Shown in pieces: positions 1 through 12,600 of a DNA stretch of 64,000 nucleotides (the first letter of the stretch is position 1; each line of letters opens with the position of its first letter). The notes below the pieces were generated by a model that had not been told where the DNA came from, made no database searches, and saw only the letters and a program-made list of their open reading frames with translations. Both the position numbers and the translations under genes were made by a program. Origin of the DNA: Mytilus californianus (lineage: Eukaryota; Mollusca; Bivalvia; Mytilida; Mytilidae); NCBI RefSeq assembly GCF_021869535.1, contig NW_026262690.1, forward strand, positions 86,039,995 to 86,103,994. The letters run 5' to 3'.

Positions 1-105
1 TGTTCATTAGGGTATATAATATTAAGTTTGTGGGTTTTTTCAGTCAGTCAACAAACATGACTGCCATGGCTGAAACTAGAACATAAGAATCAAATGCATT
101 AATTG
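1..105. repeat. Degenerate core unit of a type-D Helentron-like repeat
   Basis: The first 100 bases align by eye with the tandem unit of the element at 49489-50503. Shared pieces are CATTAGGGTAT, a 'CAACAAACATGACTGCCAT' relative of 'CAACCAAGATGGCCGCCAT', and 'AGAACATA'. The window therefore starts inside an old copy. The copy is too diverged for its ends to be placed. Confidence 0.4.
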
Positions 106-1915
106 ATTTAAATCTTGAAAAAACCCACATTAAATAGACAAAATCAGTTAAGCTCCTCATGTCAAGGTCTATATTCCTCCAATAAATTGTTGCATTTTAT
201 CAATTTTGGCAAAAAATGCCGGGTGACTTTAACAGGATCATGAAAACCTCTTGTTTTATGGTTTTCATTTTTTGCATTGTAGTTAACTGAAAAAGATAAT
301 ACATGAAATAATATTTCGCTCAATGTTGAACGACTTATATGTTGCTCTTTGGTTTTATGCAAGTTTTTTTCTCATCTATAATCATATTCAGCTGCCTTTA
401 ATTAGTTTGTAGGAACTACAATATATACCTGATGTAATTGTCACTATCTTAGGAAATAAGGGTAAAAAAGTCATTGTTATTTTTCAATCACAACATGCCA
501 GTCAAAAGGTCCTTAATAGTGTCAATGGTAAATAAAATTGGATATTTTTAGGACACCATCATTTAGTAGGGTGACAAATGTCTAAAAGTCCTCTAGTTAA
601 CGAGTTTAAGTTAACGGATAACACACGGTTAATGTTTTGGCAAAGTATAGAAAAATCATTATATTTTACAATCATGATTGTCGTCGTAAGTTCCCATGGT
701 CACGATTTTCTAAATTTCGTGTTTTCCAGGGTACCCGCAGAAACCGTATTGTACGGGAAATCTTTAACATGAAAATTAAATTATTGCGCTCTTTGTTGGT
801 GGTTAAACTAATACTTATAATATAGTTTATACATTAAATATATCATATAACAAAAACGGAAAGTATTTAAGTTATTTTAGAACAATTATTTCAGCATTTT
901 AGTAAGACTAAAATTTTACCATAAATCTACCACATTTTCATCGAAAGCAAAATTATTACGTGTATCATCACGATAATTTGAACTCTGATTAAAGTAATAA
1001 GACACGGTTCATGTGTGTGCTAAATTTCATGTGTGAAATAAAAGTAGTTTTGAAGAAATAAGCAATTAAAAACACAAATTAAATCAACATTCTGGCATTG
1101 ATTAAACACGGATTATCCCGTGACATAAACATTTTGTTGCTTACACTATCAGGTCATTAACAAGGACAGTGGTCACTCATTACAATTCTCATTTGTGCTT
1201 GTTGTGTGGTTGATTTATTTGTTTTGAATAGCCAACTAACTTTGTAAATTATTATTTTCTTCGGAGGAATATGTTTATTGTCTGCTTTTCAATACGTTAA
1301 ACTTTTTGTTGAATAGATATTTTTGTTATAATTGTATAAGAATAAAATCGGTCGGTTTCGTTTCACATCCGGAATATGGCACATCAAGAATATGTTATGG
1401 TCTTGTTAGGTTTTCGACCTAAATCCCCCTCGGTGTGACAAACAACAAAAATTTATCACCGTTCCTGCTATGAATTATACACCAGCAAAAACAACTGCAA
1501 AAATTTGAAAGCTGAATTGGCAATAGGTTAGTTCGAGGAAATCACCGAAGCCAAGCTAGCAGCAGATAAAATTTTCCGGAGTGAACATTTTTTCTTTCGT
1601 CTGTTCCTACGCTTTCTTAATTTTTTTCCGCGTCATTGCTGCACGAAAGTTTATTTTCACTTTTGTACACATTTATATCCTCAAATATCTTGCATTTCAT
1701 GTTGCAGCGTGTTCATTTTTATCCGATTTGTACAAAGTCATTGATTTTCAGTTCATACCAGGCCAAGTTATTGATTTTCAAATCCTCCTCCCCATCTCCT
1801 TTCGAAATCAAATGGTCGTTCCCTTACCGAAAGCTACTGAAAGGACGTTATCAATTTATAGTAAGAAAAAAGTATGATCATAAACATCATTACCGTAAAA
1901 ACTAGGATTATACTG
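106..1915. other. No recognisable gene or repeat
   Basis: AT-rich sequence. The short open frames near 578-825 and 1581-1905 overlap one another in different frames and show no domain, no repeat-derived protein and no convincing codon pattern. A GC-richer patch at 1350-1440 has no recognisable feature. Confidence 0.4.
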
Positions 1916-1924
1916 GTACAGCAT

Positions 1925-2026
1925 GTTTTACTAACTGACTGAATTTTTTATGTCGAAATTCTTAGAGAAAAGGATTGTATACATTCTTGGCGCGTTATAT
2001 CATTGTTGTGCTGATGCGGCGTAAAG

Positions 2027-2062
<36 letters not shown>

Positions 2063-2076
2063 AAATCAATACATTC
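1925..2076 (+). repeat. SINE/LINE-like 3' tail with (AATC)n run
   Basis: The segment ends in the phrase 'GATGCGGCGTAAAGC' followed by about ten AATC/AATA units. A conserved tail ending in a tetranucleotide run is typical of the 3' end of target-primed retroelements (SINEs and their LINE partners). No tRNA-like head is visible upstream, so this is a 5'-truncated or diverged copy. Confidence 0.45.
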
Positions 2077-2079
2077 TGT

Positions 2080-2320
2080 ATATGCCTGTTCCAAGTCTGG
2101 ATCGAGTCGGTATTTGATGTGGTTGTCGTTGATTCAAGTCTGTCATTTTTGTTGGTAAATTGTTTTTTTTTTTAAAATAGGCCGTTAGTTTTCTCAAATG
2201 AATTGTTTCATTTTTTTTGTATCCGGGCCTTTTATAGCCAACCATACGGTATGGGGTTTTCTCATTGTTGAAGACCGTGGGGTTGCCTATAACTGTTAAC
2301 TTCTTCATCTCCTTATGTTA
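2080..2320 (+). repeat. Interspersed repeat R-G
   Basis: Shares long blocks with 60135-60680 (for example 'AGGCCGTTAGTTTTCTCAA', 'GGTATGGGGTTTTCTCATTG') and weaker blocks with 31000-31265. The R-G copy at 60 kb is split by an R-I insertion. This copy is uninterrupted at the matching point near 2145 and so acts as the empty-site reference. Confidence 0.6.
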
Positions 2321-2359
2321 TATTATACAAATATTACATAAAATATAATTATCAATGTT

Positions 2360-2780
2360 ACATACAAATGACGTAAGGTCAGATGAACTCGGCCACAAAG
2401 ACATGTACACCTTGCTACCATCCCATACACCAAATATATTTGACCCACAACTTATAGTACCTGAGATAAGGACCTGACCACTAAAACTTAACCTTGTTCA
2501 CTGATCCATTCTAGGATTCATTAAATGAGGTCTAGGTCAAGTGAACCATGTATGACCGACATGTAGACCTTGTAAGGATACCATATATAAGTAACCAAAT
2601 ATAGTTATCCTAGAACTCATGATAAAAGAGATGCGAAGGATACCAAAGGGACTTCCCATTCAAACGCACAAGTAAGACATTCACATGAAGACAAAAATGC
2701 TATACAGGTTTTTTGCATTCACTAAACCATGAAAATGAGGTCAAGGAAAATAATTATATGACAGACGGGAACTTCGTAAC
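2360..2780. repeat. Diverged tandem units ('GAGGTCAAGG' type), probably a Helentron-like core
   Basis: Roughly 170-190-bp units recur. Each holds 'AATGAGGTC(A/T)AGG', a 'GACATGTA(C/G)ACCTTG' phrase, 'ATACCATATATA' or similar, and 'CCAAATATA'. From memory this unit is common in bivalve genomes as the core of Helentron-like elements. I could not place flanking subterminal inverted repeats. Confidence 0.4.
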
Positions 2781-4025
2781 ACAATGAATCTATATATATA
2801 CAAAGTATAATAATCCGATTCCTCTACTCTCTGATATATGAAGATATACAAATAGTGAACGGTGTTGCGGCCTCCACAATCAGATTGTATGCTGTATGCC
2901 TCGCATTCTGCGACTTCCTTCGAATCCGATTTATAAAAGAACAACTGAAATCGCCATCTAACCTAAACCTGGTCGGCGGGCTTTCGACTTAACAGAAGAC
3001 AATGAAACGCGATAGCTACTGTTAGCTTAGGCAATTATTTTTATGTTGTTTCAATCTGATTAAAGTCCTTATCTATATTAACTGGCGTGTTCGTATGTAT
3101 ACGCTCATATGAGGATAACGAAATCAGAGATCTATATTTCAATTAGATTGAATTTGTTACAACCCTCTCTTTGTAGATAAACTTCATGTCAGTTGTAAAC
3201 CAATTTATGCTCAATAAGGCATATAAGTGTATAAGATGGAGTGATTAACCTGTTTTTAATTGTCATTTTGTTTTCATAACTTTGACGGACAACCCTCCCC
3301 CTTTTTCACCGTTTACAGTCTTTCGTATTTCTATAAAGCAAAGTTATACTCAGACCTGCTAATTCAATCAATTATACGTTAATATTTCACCGATTTTAGA
3401 ACTAAGTACAATTGTATGTGCTTCCACACTCAACAAAAAAACTTGGATATTTTCCCAGAAAAACTTTACGAACACCTTCTATCAAAAGACGGAAAATAAC
3501 ATTTTGGAAGGGGCAACTTATAAATGTTAATATCTAAAAAAAACATCTGTAGAGATCACTGGTATCGAATCTTACGAAAAAAATCCGAATTTGGAAATTT
3601 TAATAGGTCAAGGTCACTGTTGTTTAACAGCTGAATGAAAATTGTTAATGTGCACCCTATAAGTACAAATGTCAATCTCGAACCATATCTGGCAATAAAG
3701 ATATCAAATTAGTCATTATTATAGAAACTATAGTTATAATCCTTTGAATTATTTGAATTTATTTTGATATAAACGCATATATGTTGGGGCTACCAGCTGT
3801 CTAAACGTGGCTCTGTGTTTTCCTTGATATTTGACCTTTGACCCAAATTTAAGAAAAATGTGACCACTGTAGACAACGACGACATCAATATTTCGATGAG
3901 GCTTGTTCTCCCCTTTCCAATGATATCAAATACAGCCGTGTGTTATTCCGTTAACCCAAATCGATAAAATTCGTTGACTGGGCACCCTACTAATTCATTT
4001 TATCTTCCAGGATGAAATGAGGTGA
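2781..4025. other. No recognisable gene or repeat
   Basis: No open frame of interest and no clear repeat. The phrase 'GTGCACCCTA' near 3650 has a relative, 'GGGCACCCTACTA', near 3980. They may bound an old element, but I could not confirm inverted or direct terminal repeats. Confidence 0.35.
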
Positions 4026-4030
4026 AAAGT

Positions 4031-4200
4031 AAAATCACAAAAATACTGAACTCCGAGGAAAATTCAAAAAGGAAAGTCCCTAATCAAATGGCAAAATAAA
4101 AAAAACAAACACATCAAACGAATGGATAACAACTGTCATATTCCTGACTTGGTACAGGCATTTCCTTATGTAGAAAATGGTGGATTTAACCTGGTTTTAT
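4031..4200 (-). repeat. Interspersed repeat R-F
   Basis: Reverse-complement copy of the family also seen at 43511-43632, 54463-54582 and 63590-63716. The hallmark, read on the minus strand, is 'CATTCGTTTGATGTGTTTG' followed by 'CCATTTGAT'. It ends about 290 bp upstream of the first B-box copy. Confidence 0.6.
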
Positions 4201-4459
4201 ATCTAGCTAAACCATGACACATGGTCTGCATGACGTAGCCAAAATCCATTCAAAGAATGTAACTTAATACCAATCAAAATCATACGTCAATATAACAATG
4301 GGCAATAACCATGAAAACTGACACGACAAATGATAATTAACAAAACAATGCAAAAAAAAAACAATTTTTCGAAACGATGACTACTTTAAAACGGGAGTGA
4401 ACTCGTGTCCCTTTAAACTACATGTAATTATATCTGAAGAAAATGCGTCGAACAGAATT

Positions 4460-4478
4460 TTGTTAATTCATCTTTCAG
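4460..4478 (+). promoter_or_regulatory. Putative 3' splice site of a 5'-UTR intron, B-box copy 1
   Basis: A T-rich tract ends in CTTTCAG seven bases before the ATG. The other copies have TTTGAACCAG (ending 47266), TTTGATCCAG (ending 61460) and TTTTCCTATGTAG (ending 52903) in the same place. The repeated position suggests a conserved intron directly upstream of a single coding exon. This is inferred from sequence only. Confidence 0.5.
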
Positions 4479-4485
4479 GACAAAA

Positions 4486-6140
4486 ATGGCATCAAAAATA
4501 GTGATGTGTGATCCATGTTCTAGACTTGATAAATCATCCGAGGGATTAAAATATTGTACAGATTGTGAAGATGCTTTATGTTCCAATTGCACCGCTCTAC
4601 ACAGTGCAGTGAAAATCCTTGCTTCTCACCACTTGGTTGATGTTTCTGTAACAACTGGAAATACGTTCAACATCAAGAAAGACTGCAATGATCATGAAGG
4701 AATGTGTTTCGAGTTTTATTGTCCCGATCATGATTGCTTAATATGTCGAACATGCATGGCAAACGCGCATCGCACTTGTGGTAAAATTCAACCAATAGAT
4801 GTCGCTGCCAAAGGATGCAGATCCTCATCATTGTTAGAAGATGTAAGTAAAGACATTGCCTCATTACTCATTTCAACAAAAACATTGTTAGATAGACAAA
4901 TGAAAAAGACAAGTGTACGAAAAAGTAAAGAAACAGTTTTAAAGGAAATAGTAAAGTTCAGAGAGTACATCAATGATCATCTTGATCTACTTGAAAAAAA
5001 ATGTTGCTCAGAAGTGGATATTCTTGAACGCACGATTAGCAAAACGGTAGGCAACGAACTGGGTGAGGCAGACAAAAGGCAACATGTTATTCAAAATATA
5101 TGGCAACAAGTGGATTTCTTTACTAAACACGGTTCCGAAAGTCAGCTATTCATCTTTCTAAACACCGTGAAGTGGGACATCTCAAGACAAGCTGTAAGTC
5201 TACAAGACCTAATTCCATTACTTGAAACTAATGATATAAGATTCGAACCGTCGGATTTGATTTCGGGTATGAAATCTTTTGGATCGGTAAAAAAAAGTGC
5301 TACCCCATGTACAGTGAACTATCAACATCCTAAACACATGCAAGCACAAACACGTAAAATACCTCAAAAAGTGCCAACAAAGTTTGAGTTCGAAAAGAAA
5401 GTTAATATATCAGGAAGAATCACATGTATTGCAGTAACAATCGACAATAAGCTACTCCTTTTAATGATCGAACAAATCAAATTTCATTAATGACTGAAAC
5501 TGGACAACACCTTCAATCATGTACTGTTACTGCGGGTAGGGTATGGGGAATAGCTCTCATACCTGGAACAGATGAAGCAGTAGTTACATTGCCTGATAAT
5601 TGATTTATTCAGTTCTTCAATATAACCAGCTTCACCTTAGGAAGACAAATCGATGTTAAAGGTAGCCCGTATGGTGTTGCAGTAGTAAAAGATAATGTGA
5701 TCGTAGGTAACAGAAATGGAAAAGTAGTTTTCATTGAGAGAGTAAGCGGAAAGTATCTGAAGACTCTGGATGTTGGAAGCGGATATATTGTGTCAATCGT
5801 TTCTGTTGTGGATGATAAAGGTGAACCATTATATTGCTGCGAATATTCGGATGGAACCAAGGTCATTTGTTTAAAGGGGGATGGAACTCGTATTTTCTCC
5901 CACTCGTTGAGCGAACCAATGTGTCTAGCATTAGATTCGAAAGGGAATTCGTATGTAACAGCATACAGTACAAATGAATTACATCGTCTATCATCAGACG
6001 CTAAAGTAGATCATATACTTCTAAAGAGATCTGACGGATTAGACAATCCTTTAGCTGTTGCCTTCAACAGGACCTTTGGAAAGCTGTACATTTCAAACGG
6101 CGGGAATGATCAAAGTGTTATGATATTCAACTGTAAATGA
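4486..6140 (+). pseudogene. B-box zinc finger / coiled-coil / propeller protein, copy 1, disrupted
   Basis: The first 334 codons (4486-5490) stay open. B-box 1 has ligands C8, C11, C24, C27, C32, C35, H39 and H48. B-box 2 is intact (C-x2-H ... CPDH ... CxxC ... H-x2-C), and a coiled coil follows at about residues 105-200. Compared with the copies at 47274 and 61465, bases were lost near 5463-5490 inside the first propeller strand, which moves the reading frame. The propeller then continues in the other frame from about 5490, meets an in-frame TGA at 5601-5603 where copy 2 has Gly, and stays open from 5697 to 6140, ending with the family's VMIFNCK tail. B-box/coiled-coil proteins of this type are usually scaffolds or E3-like factors; no RING is visible. 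An exon 1-only product without the propeller is conceivable but would need transcript evidence. The start is fixed by homology and by a splice-acceptor-like CTTTCAG at 4472-4478. Confidence 0.85.
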
Positions 6141-6735
6141 ACGATTCACATGTTAAAAAAAAAGAACGCATTTTACTTATATAATATTCTTGAAAATAAT
6201 TTTCTGAGTTACACTGACACTTTGAATTGAAAACAAGTGACTAATCATTTTGATACATGTTTGTAATTTGTGAAAAGAACAAAAAGGAGAATGAAATTTG
6301 ATGTATGTTCGGTATGATGTTCATAACCCCCTGCATCATGCCATGGTACCTCTTTGTGTTATCAGAAAAAAGTCCTTCTTATCTCATTTCAGTCAGTATG
6401 TAAAGAAGTATACTTCTGTCAAGAGGTTCAAATCCATCCAGGAATGATTCAGATGTACATTGTATTGATAAACTAGGAAATAAATAAGAACAACAACATT
6501 TATCCAAAGACGTAGAATAAAGTATTTTCAATCATAGTCCTGTACATAGTCAAATTTTCTCGTTAATCTTTCATTTCTTTTGCGTGTAATTTGTGTACAT
6601 ATCTGTTTTTATTCCTTTAGTATCCATATAGTTTTTAGATTAAATTTTATTTTTACTTCATACATAGTCGGTTCATTAATCCTCCTACTGCTGCTTCTAT
6701 TTTCGCCCGCCTCGCTTAAAGAGCCAACTCAGGGA
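6141..6735. other. 3' flank of B-box copy 1
   Basis: The first 70 bases resemble the 3' flank of copy 3 (both have TATAAT...TATTCT(T/C)GAAAAT), so duplication extended past the stop codon. An AATAAA-like hexamer lies at about 6516. Otherwise nothing is recognised. Confidence 0.4.
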
Positions 6736-6925
6736 CTAGTATTTTTCTAGGGCGGTAACGACCTAGTGCTAGAAGATGAAAATAACAATTTATAGTTTGG
6801 GTGTCCGAAAGAACGCTTAAATCCAAAAATCTAGTATTTTTCTAGGGCGGTAACGACCTAGTGCTAGAAGATGAAAATAACAATTTATAGTTTGGGTGTC
6901 CGAAAGAACGCTTAAATCCAAAAAT
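6736..6925 (+). repeat. Perfect 95-bp tandem duplication
   Basis: Two adjacent 95-bp copies, 6736-6830 and 6831-6925, each starting CTAGTATTTTTCTAGGGCGG, look identical base for base. The unit is the head of the R-I-like repeat that continues to about 7060 ('AAATCCACCTACGTTCAAC'). Confidence 0.85.
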
Positions 6926-7065
6926 CTAAAACCCAAGGTTATAGATAATTGAATACTTGAGGACCTAACATAAAATTAATAGCCAAATCCACCTACGTTC
7001 AACATTGTCTGAGGGAGATTGAACCTTAACAGTTTTTCTGTCTGTTTTCAGTTTTCTTCGCAGAT
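6926..7065 (+). repeat. R-I-like repeat, continuation
   Basis: Contains 'ATACTTGAGGACC', 'AAATCCACCTA' and 'CTGAGGGAGATTGAACCTTAA'. These match by eye the units at 51925-52560 ('AAATCCACCTA', 'GAGAGTTGGAACTTTA'). Confidence 0.5.
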
Positions 7066-9040
7066 GTAATTCAGTTATTTAATTGATTATTTTATATTGT
7101 ATGCTTTATTACAGATCTCAAATAATTCATTCCCATTTACCTATACGTTTGACGTGGAACAAATTCTTGAAAATAACATTTTTTGCACCATTGTAAGTCT
7201 TCGAATATTATGATTTGGTTTATAATAACATATTGAGAAGTTGCGTGTATCATAATATATGAGTTTGGCTCTAGTTTACCTAGTTTTGAAGTAATAAGGT
7301 CTTTGGATTTTAAAAACAATTCATGAAATGGCAGCTCTCTTCTCCGTCTTCACTTCTATTTGGAGATATATAACTTATATTCGATGAAAAATTGTATTAG
7401 GTAGGTAACAGACCACAAATTAATTTAGTTCTAGTTGACTTAATTATGATCATTGGACTATGAAAATACATGACAAAAAGTGTTTTTACAGCGATTGAAA
7501 AATTACTTTGATAAAATAAAAATTCTGAACTTTTTTTATAATATATTTTTATTGAGGATTAATGCATTATTTTTATTGAATCTTGCGCCTACGACGTCGT
7601 CATTTTTACCGTGCCGAAACGGTTTTCATACTAGGTTATGACATGTTTCGCTACATGTATCATAGACGTAACAAATTCTATCAACAATCACAGTAAAACA
7701 AAGAGAAAAAGAATGAAAAGAGAAAGACAAGCTCGTTTTTTCTGTGTTTTTAATCAAATTCAACCATTAATGTAAGATAATTGGGCCTGACCTTTCAAAA
7801 ATACAAATGATCGTGTTTTTTTTAAACTTATCATGCTCTTTATTTTGTACAAATCCATTCCGTCAGTACAGTACGCCCCAATAGTGAACAAAATATGCAT
7901 CTTGAAATTAAAAAAAAAATACTGCCGTCAAAGACGAAATACGCGACGTTTATATCGTTTTCAGGGTAAAATGAATCGACCATTTTCATTTTGTCAATTA
8001 CATAAGGAAAGAAAATCACTTAGTTTCCTGGAAATTCTCTTCTATGTATCCAAAAGAGTAACTTTGTATGTCTCAAAGGTGTTTTAAAAAAGAAACGTCA
8101 ACCTAAAAAATCGTTCAAACGAGAACTATTTGATTTTTTTAGAAAAAAAAAAAAAATTTTCATAATAAAACTTCTTAACAATATTATCTACATCGAATAA
8201 CTGAGATAGTATTATATATGAACTATGTAAGAAGATAAATATTTAAACTTGTGAAAACCAAGTTATTCCTACAATTAATCCTCTTTTTTTTTTTGATTAA
8301 TCAATTTTATTGCACCTTTGCTGTTAACAATTTACACAATCTACAGCTTCAATTAAGTATCCCTTTAAATTAGTTATTGAATATCTAGGGAAAGATATTC
8401 AATAAAGTATATCTATAAAGTAAGTTATATTAATACAGATCAATACATTAGAACAGTTCTACATATTTTTTTTTACCGGAATACGGTACGTTTCTTAACC
8501 TATACTGTATATGATTTTTTTATTAAAGCTTCACTGAACCGCGAAATTGATGATGTATTGATCTTTGATACTAATAGCATGACTCTTCAGCCGACAATAG
8601 AATTTTGAACTTAAAACTTTTTGTTTTGTTTATACCACTGAATTATATAAGAAGTCTTGGATGATGAGGTAAGAATGTTTTTTTTCACACATTATTTTTA
8701 ACAGTACATGTTAATTTCTATGATAAAGTTAAAGATCGAAAGTTGATCGAAAGTACACGTGGTCTTCAACTTATACATGTATGCAGTAACGTTGCATTGT
8801 GTTGTGAATTCTGCTCGCTCTCCTGCTCATTATAATTTTGCATTGTGAACAGGAATAAACATATTTAATAACAATACTAATTCAGTGTAGCTGTAATAAA
8901 TTATTAAAGAGTAAAATTGCGAATTTCAGTTAATGCACACCAACTGACTGGACACATGTGCAGTCATGTATTAATGAGGTCACAGCTAAGACTTGTATCT
9001 AATAATTATCATTTCATTTAAAGGAATTCGAAATATTTCC
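7066..9040. other. No recognisable gene or repeat
   Basis: AT-rich sequence with several A or T homopolymers (for example around 8145 and 8285). The small open frames at 7137-7319 and 7833-8087 show no domain and no support from repeats or context. Confidence 0.4.
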
Positions 9041-9044
9041 TTGT

Positions 9045-10545
9045 TTTAAGTATTATTTTCTTGTTTTTTTTTTGCTTCTGATTTTATTTATATTAATAAT
9101 GTCCCAGATTTCATTTTTGAAGATTTTGAAGATATCAATGACCTTGTCTTTCTTGTCAGACATATAATATGCTTTATAGGTGGAAAAGAAAATTATAGTT
9201 AATAGATAGTTCAAATCAAAATAAGCTTCATCTTCAATTTTATAGCCAGTTACTAAACTTTCAAGACTAAGTATACATGTATGCTTATCAATTCTTAAAA
9301 ATGCTAATAGGTGGTCAACTTTATGCCAATAATGAACATTATATGAACAGGAAAAAAAGAAGTGTTTATAATCATCATGTTGCCTACAATGGAAGCACAA
9401 ACCACTTGGTACTAGTTTCCATTTATAAAGTAATTCATTACAGGCTAATATATAATGTATTTTTTCCATTTAAACATTTTAAATTTGTTGTTTTCAAGGT
9501 AGTTAAAAAATAAAGTTAAATGTGGACTTCAATTTTGTAGTCATTTTTTTATGAAAAATTCTTTCCCACATTAAAACTCCTGTCGGTTTATCATGTGTAA
9601 ATTGACTTTGCAAGAAAGTATATACTTCTTTGTTACTCATATCTGGTGAAATTTCATGTTTTAGTAGTATATTTAACTTCACTGATGTTTTTATATTGAC
9701 AACAGTTTTGTAAGAGCTTTCTTGTTTTAAAATATTTTGCCAGTGCTTTGGTATAGCTTTTTTAACTAATGAAAATTCTCTAATCCAGTCTTGTTTATTC
9801 TTTAAATTTTTTAGTACAGTTTCTGATGACATGTATCCGTTTTCATCTAATATATTATTGATGTACAAAATATTACTATTAATCCAGTTTTGAAAGAACA
9901 GACATTTCCCATTTTCTTTGATAAGATGATTTCCCCATATAAGTTGTTTTCTAACCTCAAGAAAGTTTCTTGGTATGATTGTTTGACCTCCTTTTATTTC
10001 TACCCATGTTTTAATTAATTGTTTATAGAATTCAGGTAAAGATTTATAATCTATTTTATTAAGCAAATTAACATTTGTTAAATTCATTCTGAATAAAAGA
10101 AAATATTTCCCAAAATTTATCAAGGTAAAATGTTGGAATATTTTTTCAGTTATCATTTTCCTTTTTTATTAGTTTTAAAACCCATCTGATTTGTTATGAT
10201 TTTAGATAGCAGTCTAAATCAATCATTTGTAATCTTCCCTCAAGATATGGTTTACATAATATAGTACGTTTAACTCTATCTTTTTTTCCACTCCATATAA
10301 AATTATATATTAAATTCTTGAACTTTTGCTTTATTTCATGTGTTATTATCATACTTGAGGAAATGTATATTAGGTTTGGTAAAATTAAAGACTTAACTAC
10401 AGTTATCTTTCCTATTAATGTTAAGTTTCGTTTGTTCCATCCTTGAATTAATTTTTCACATTTATCTTTTTGCTTTTCTGTGTTAAATTTATGACATTCT
10501 TGATAATTGTATCCAAAATATATTCCTAGACTCATCCTAATAAAT
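9045..10545 (-). mobile_element. 5'-truncated LINE (L1/Tx1-like), 3' portion
   Basis: The minus strand carries, in order, the segment just after the reverse-transcriptase palm, the linker and the terminal zinc-finger region of a LINE second ORF. The catalytic YxDD part is absent, so insertion was truncated at about 10540, which is usual for target-primed retrotransposition. The assignment to the L1/Tx1 side rests on motif style only. Confidence 0.75.
9053..10535 (-). pseudogene. LINE ORF2 C-terminal fragment (RT thumb, zf-RVT)
   Basis: Three consecutive minus-strand open pieces, 10535-10194, 10156-9503 and 9469-9053, together resemble the end of a LINE polymerase. The first has the typical WNKRNLTLIGKITVVKSL and FIWSGKKDRVKR motifs. 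The last has a Cys/His cluster (CFHCRQHDDYKHFFFSC, C-x2-C-x7-H-x4-C) matching the zf-RVT domain. Stops and frame changes at about 10157-10196 and 9470-9505 separate the pieces, so no full protein is made. Confidence 0.75.
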
Positions 10546-12400
10546 GAAAAATGATCTTCAAAATAATTTGTTTAGTCACTTATTAAGTTACTTGGGGCAA
10601 ACATGGTATTTTGACTATGGATTGATACGTTGATTGGTTACTTCTATTTCATCGGGTTGCTGTGACCCATATCAATTAATTTTAAAACAAACACAAAAAT
10701 TATCATATTCGGAAAATTTCATTATCTTGTTTCGGAACGTGTTTGTTTAGGACAAGATCAAATCAAAGTAAGCAAATTATATTGAAAAATACATCTTACA
10801 AGGTCCATATAGTACGTTCAAGTTGTGTCAAACTCTGTTGTCGAGATGCTGTCTCAAAGACGCATTCTCCTCATATTTCTTTTCTAAATCAAACTTGCAA
10901 AAAAGTAGACTGCATTTTTGTTACTCCTATATGAATTAATATTCTATCCAGAAAACAAAGGGATTGATAAATCATCCTAAAAATCTGAATTCATATTTTT
11001 TTATATATTTTCTATCTTTGCTATAATTTATACCAACTATATTTGTATTCCCTCACGTATTAAGGTTAGTTTGTACGGTGTTCGTCGCTATGTACTTTCG
11101 TTCTGTTACAGCTGCATCTGCAACTGATCCAGTAATCAAATAAATACCCACGGACTTTGTTATTTTTTTTTAGTAGCTCGTGGTCTTGAATTTACTATGG
11201 TAAAGAGCGAAACATTTGCTCCCAAGGTCCCTCGAATGTGTCATCACCATTTGAGACTTATCACCACATTTGCACATATAACGTATTGACCTCGTCAAAA
11301 GTCCATAATTGATAATTTATCTTACTCATGGGGTTGGATTGTTTCATATACATTCAGTATGAATCAAAGGAGATGTATAGTATACACCCATGAGAAAGCA
11401 GTCCAACGATTATTATTTCTTATCATTTCATCATGTCACGTTTTTCTCTGTTCATGACGTCTTTACTTGAAATCCATTGGATGTGTACTGATTGATTCTT
11501 TTTCTGGGAAACATCATTTATTGTGTGTCTATTTAATATGTCAATCTCTTAATCGTCTGTTAATGTATTGTTTTTAGAAAGTTCTCATTGGTCATGTTGG
11601 TTTTATCTTAATATCTATCTGTTATATTTCTATAACATGAAATTTGAAATTCACGAAGAAAAGAACAGTTATAAACACATTTTCTTCTCAAGGTTGAGTT
11701 AACTGTCTAGTCAGTTATTTGTCGCTTCACTGTGCAGTTGGGGGTAAATCTGCTCAATAATTGCAACATTAAATAAATGATTTTGTAAAATTTTGCATCC
11801 AATGACATCGTTAAATATTGAATAATCGAAACCGGACACAGAATCTTTAATCATTATATATACCTGGTTTTGTGCTACTTTCTAAGATGTAAGAACACTG
11901 GACACTTTTAATTTGCAAAACACTCATTTGCAAATCCGCCGCCGCCTCTCCTTAAAGCTACAGTGTCGTGTATATAACCAAAATGTGCGGAATTACATGG
12001 GATTCAATAATTTCATTGCTTTTCTGCTGTTATTATTATATATATTTTGTAATTTGATTTAGAAAAACATGGGATTTTCAATACAGTTATTTTGTAGTGC
12101 AATTCTTTAAGACAATAAATTAATTATAAAAAAAATCGCATCAGCTCTATCTTAAAAGATTGTTTGCAGTGTAGTGTACTACTTTTGGGACAAATAAAAT
12201 CAAAATTATAGAAAAGTCTACTAGTTCTAACTCAAAATATAAAGATTAAAACAAAACTCGAAAAAAGAGATCTACATATATTATTATAGTAAAATGACAT
12301 CTTATTCATATACATGTACTAGTAAAGTTTAAAATAATCTTCTATCAAATTTGAAAGTTTTAACCTTACATTACGTTGAACCAGATACAATATTGATATT
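10546..12400. other. No recognisable gene or repeat
   Basis: AT-rich sequence without supported coding potential. The 63-codon frame at 10743-10934 has no recognisable domain. Confidence 0.35.
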
Positions 12401-12404
12401 ATAT

Positions 12405-12600
12405 GAATGAAGAACATGAGGATATACGTCAATGAGACAGCAACCCAATGACAAAAATAAACAAAAAACATCCACAGGCCAACATACTGTCCTAAACAAT
12501 AGACATGTGTCTATACAAAATGTCAAGCTCTCAATCACCCCGTGTCTACAAAAACTGTGAAAACCTAATTTCAAATCAATGAGTATAACGACCGAAGTAG
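12405..12600. repeat. Interspersed repeat R-J
   Basis: Hallmarks are 'GTCAATGAGACAGCAACCC', 'CAACATACTGTCCT', 'AATAGACATGTGTCTA' and 'TGTCAAGCTCTCAATC'. Related text occurs at 13030-13150 ('TCAACATACGGTCTTAAATA', 'GCCAAGCTCTTAACCCC'), 21292-21390 and, inverted, at 20885-20920. Confidence 0.55.

Noticed and set aside
162..362. 66-codon minus-strand frame
   Set aside because: No domain, no repeat homology that keeps the frame, and no context beyond an AT-rich open stretch.
2066..2308. 80-codon minus-strand frame
   Set aside because: Lies antisense in repeat R-G; the R-G copy at 60 kb does not support it.
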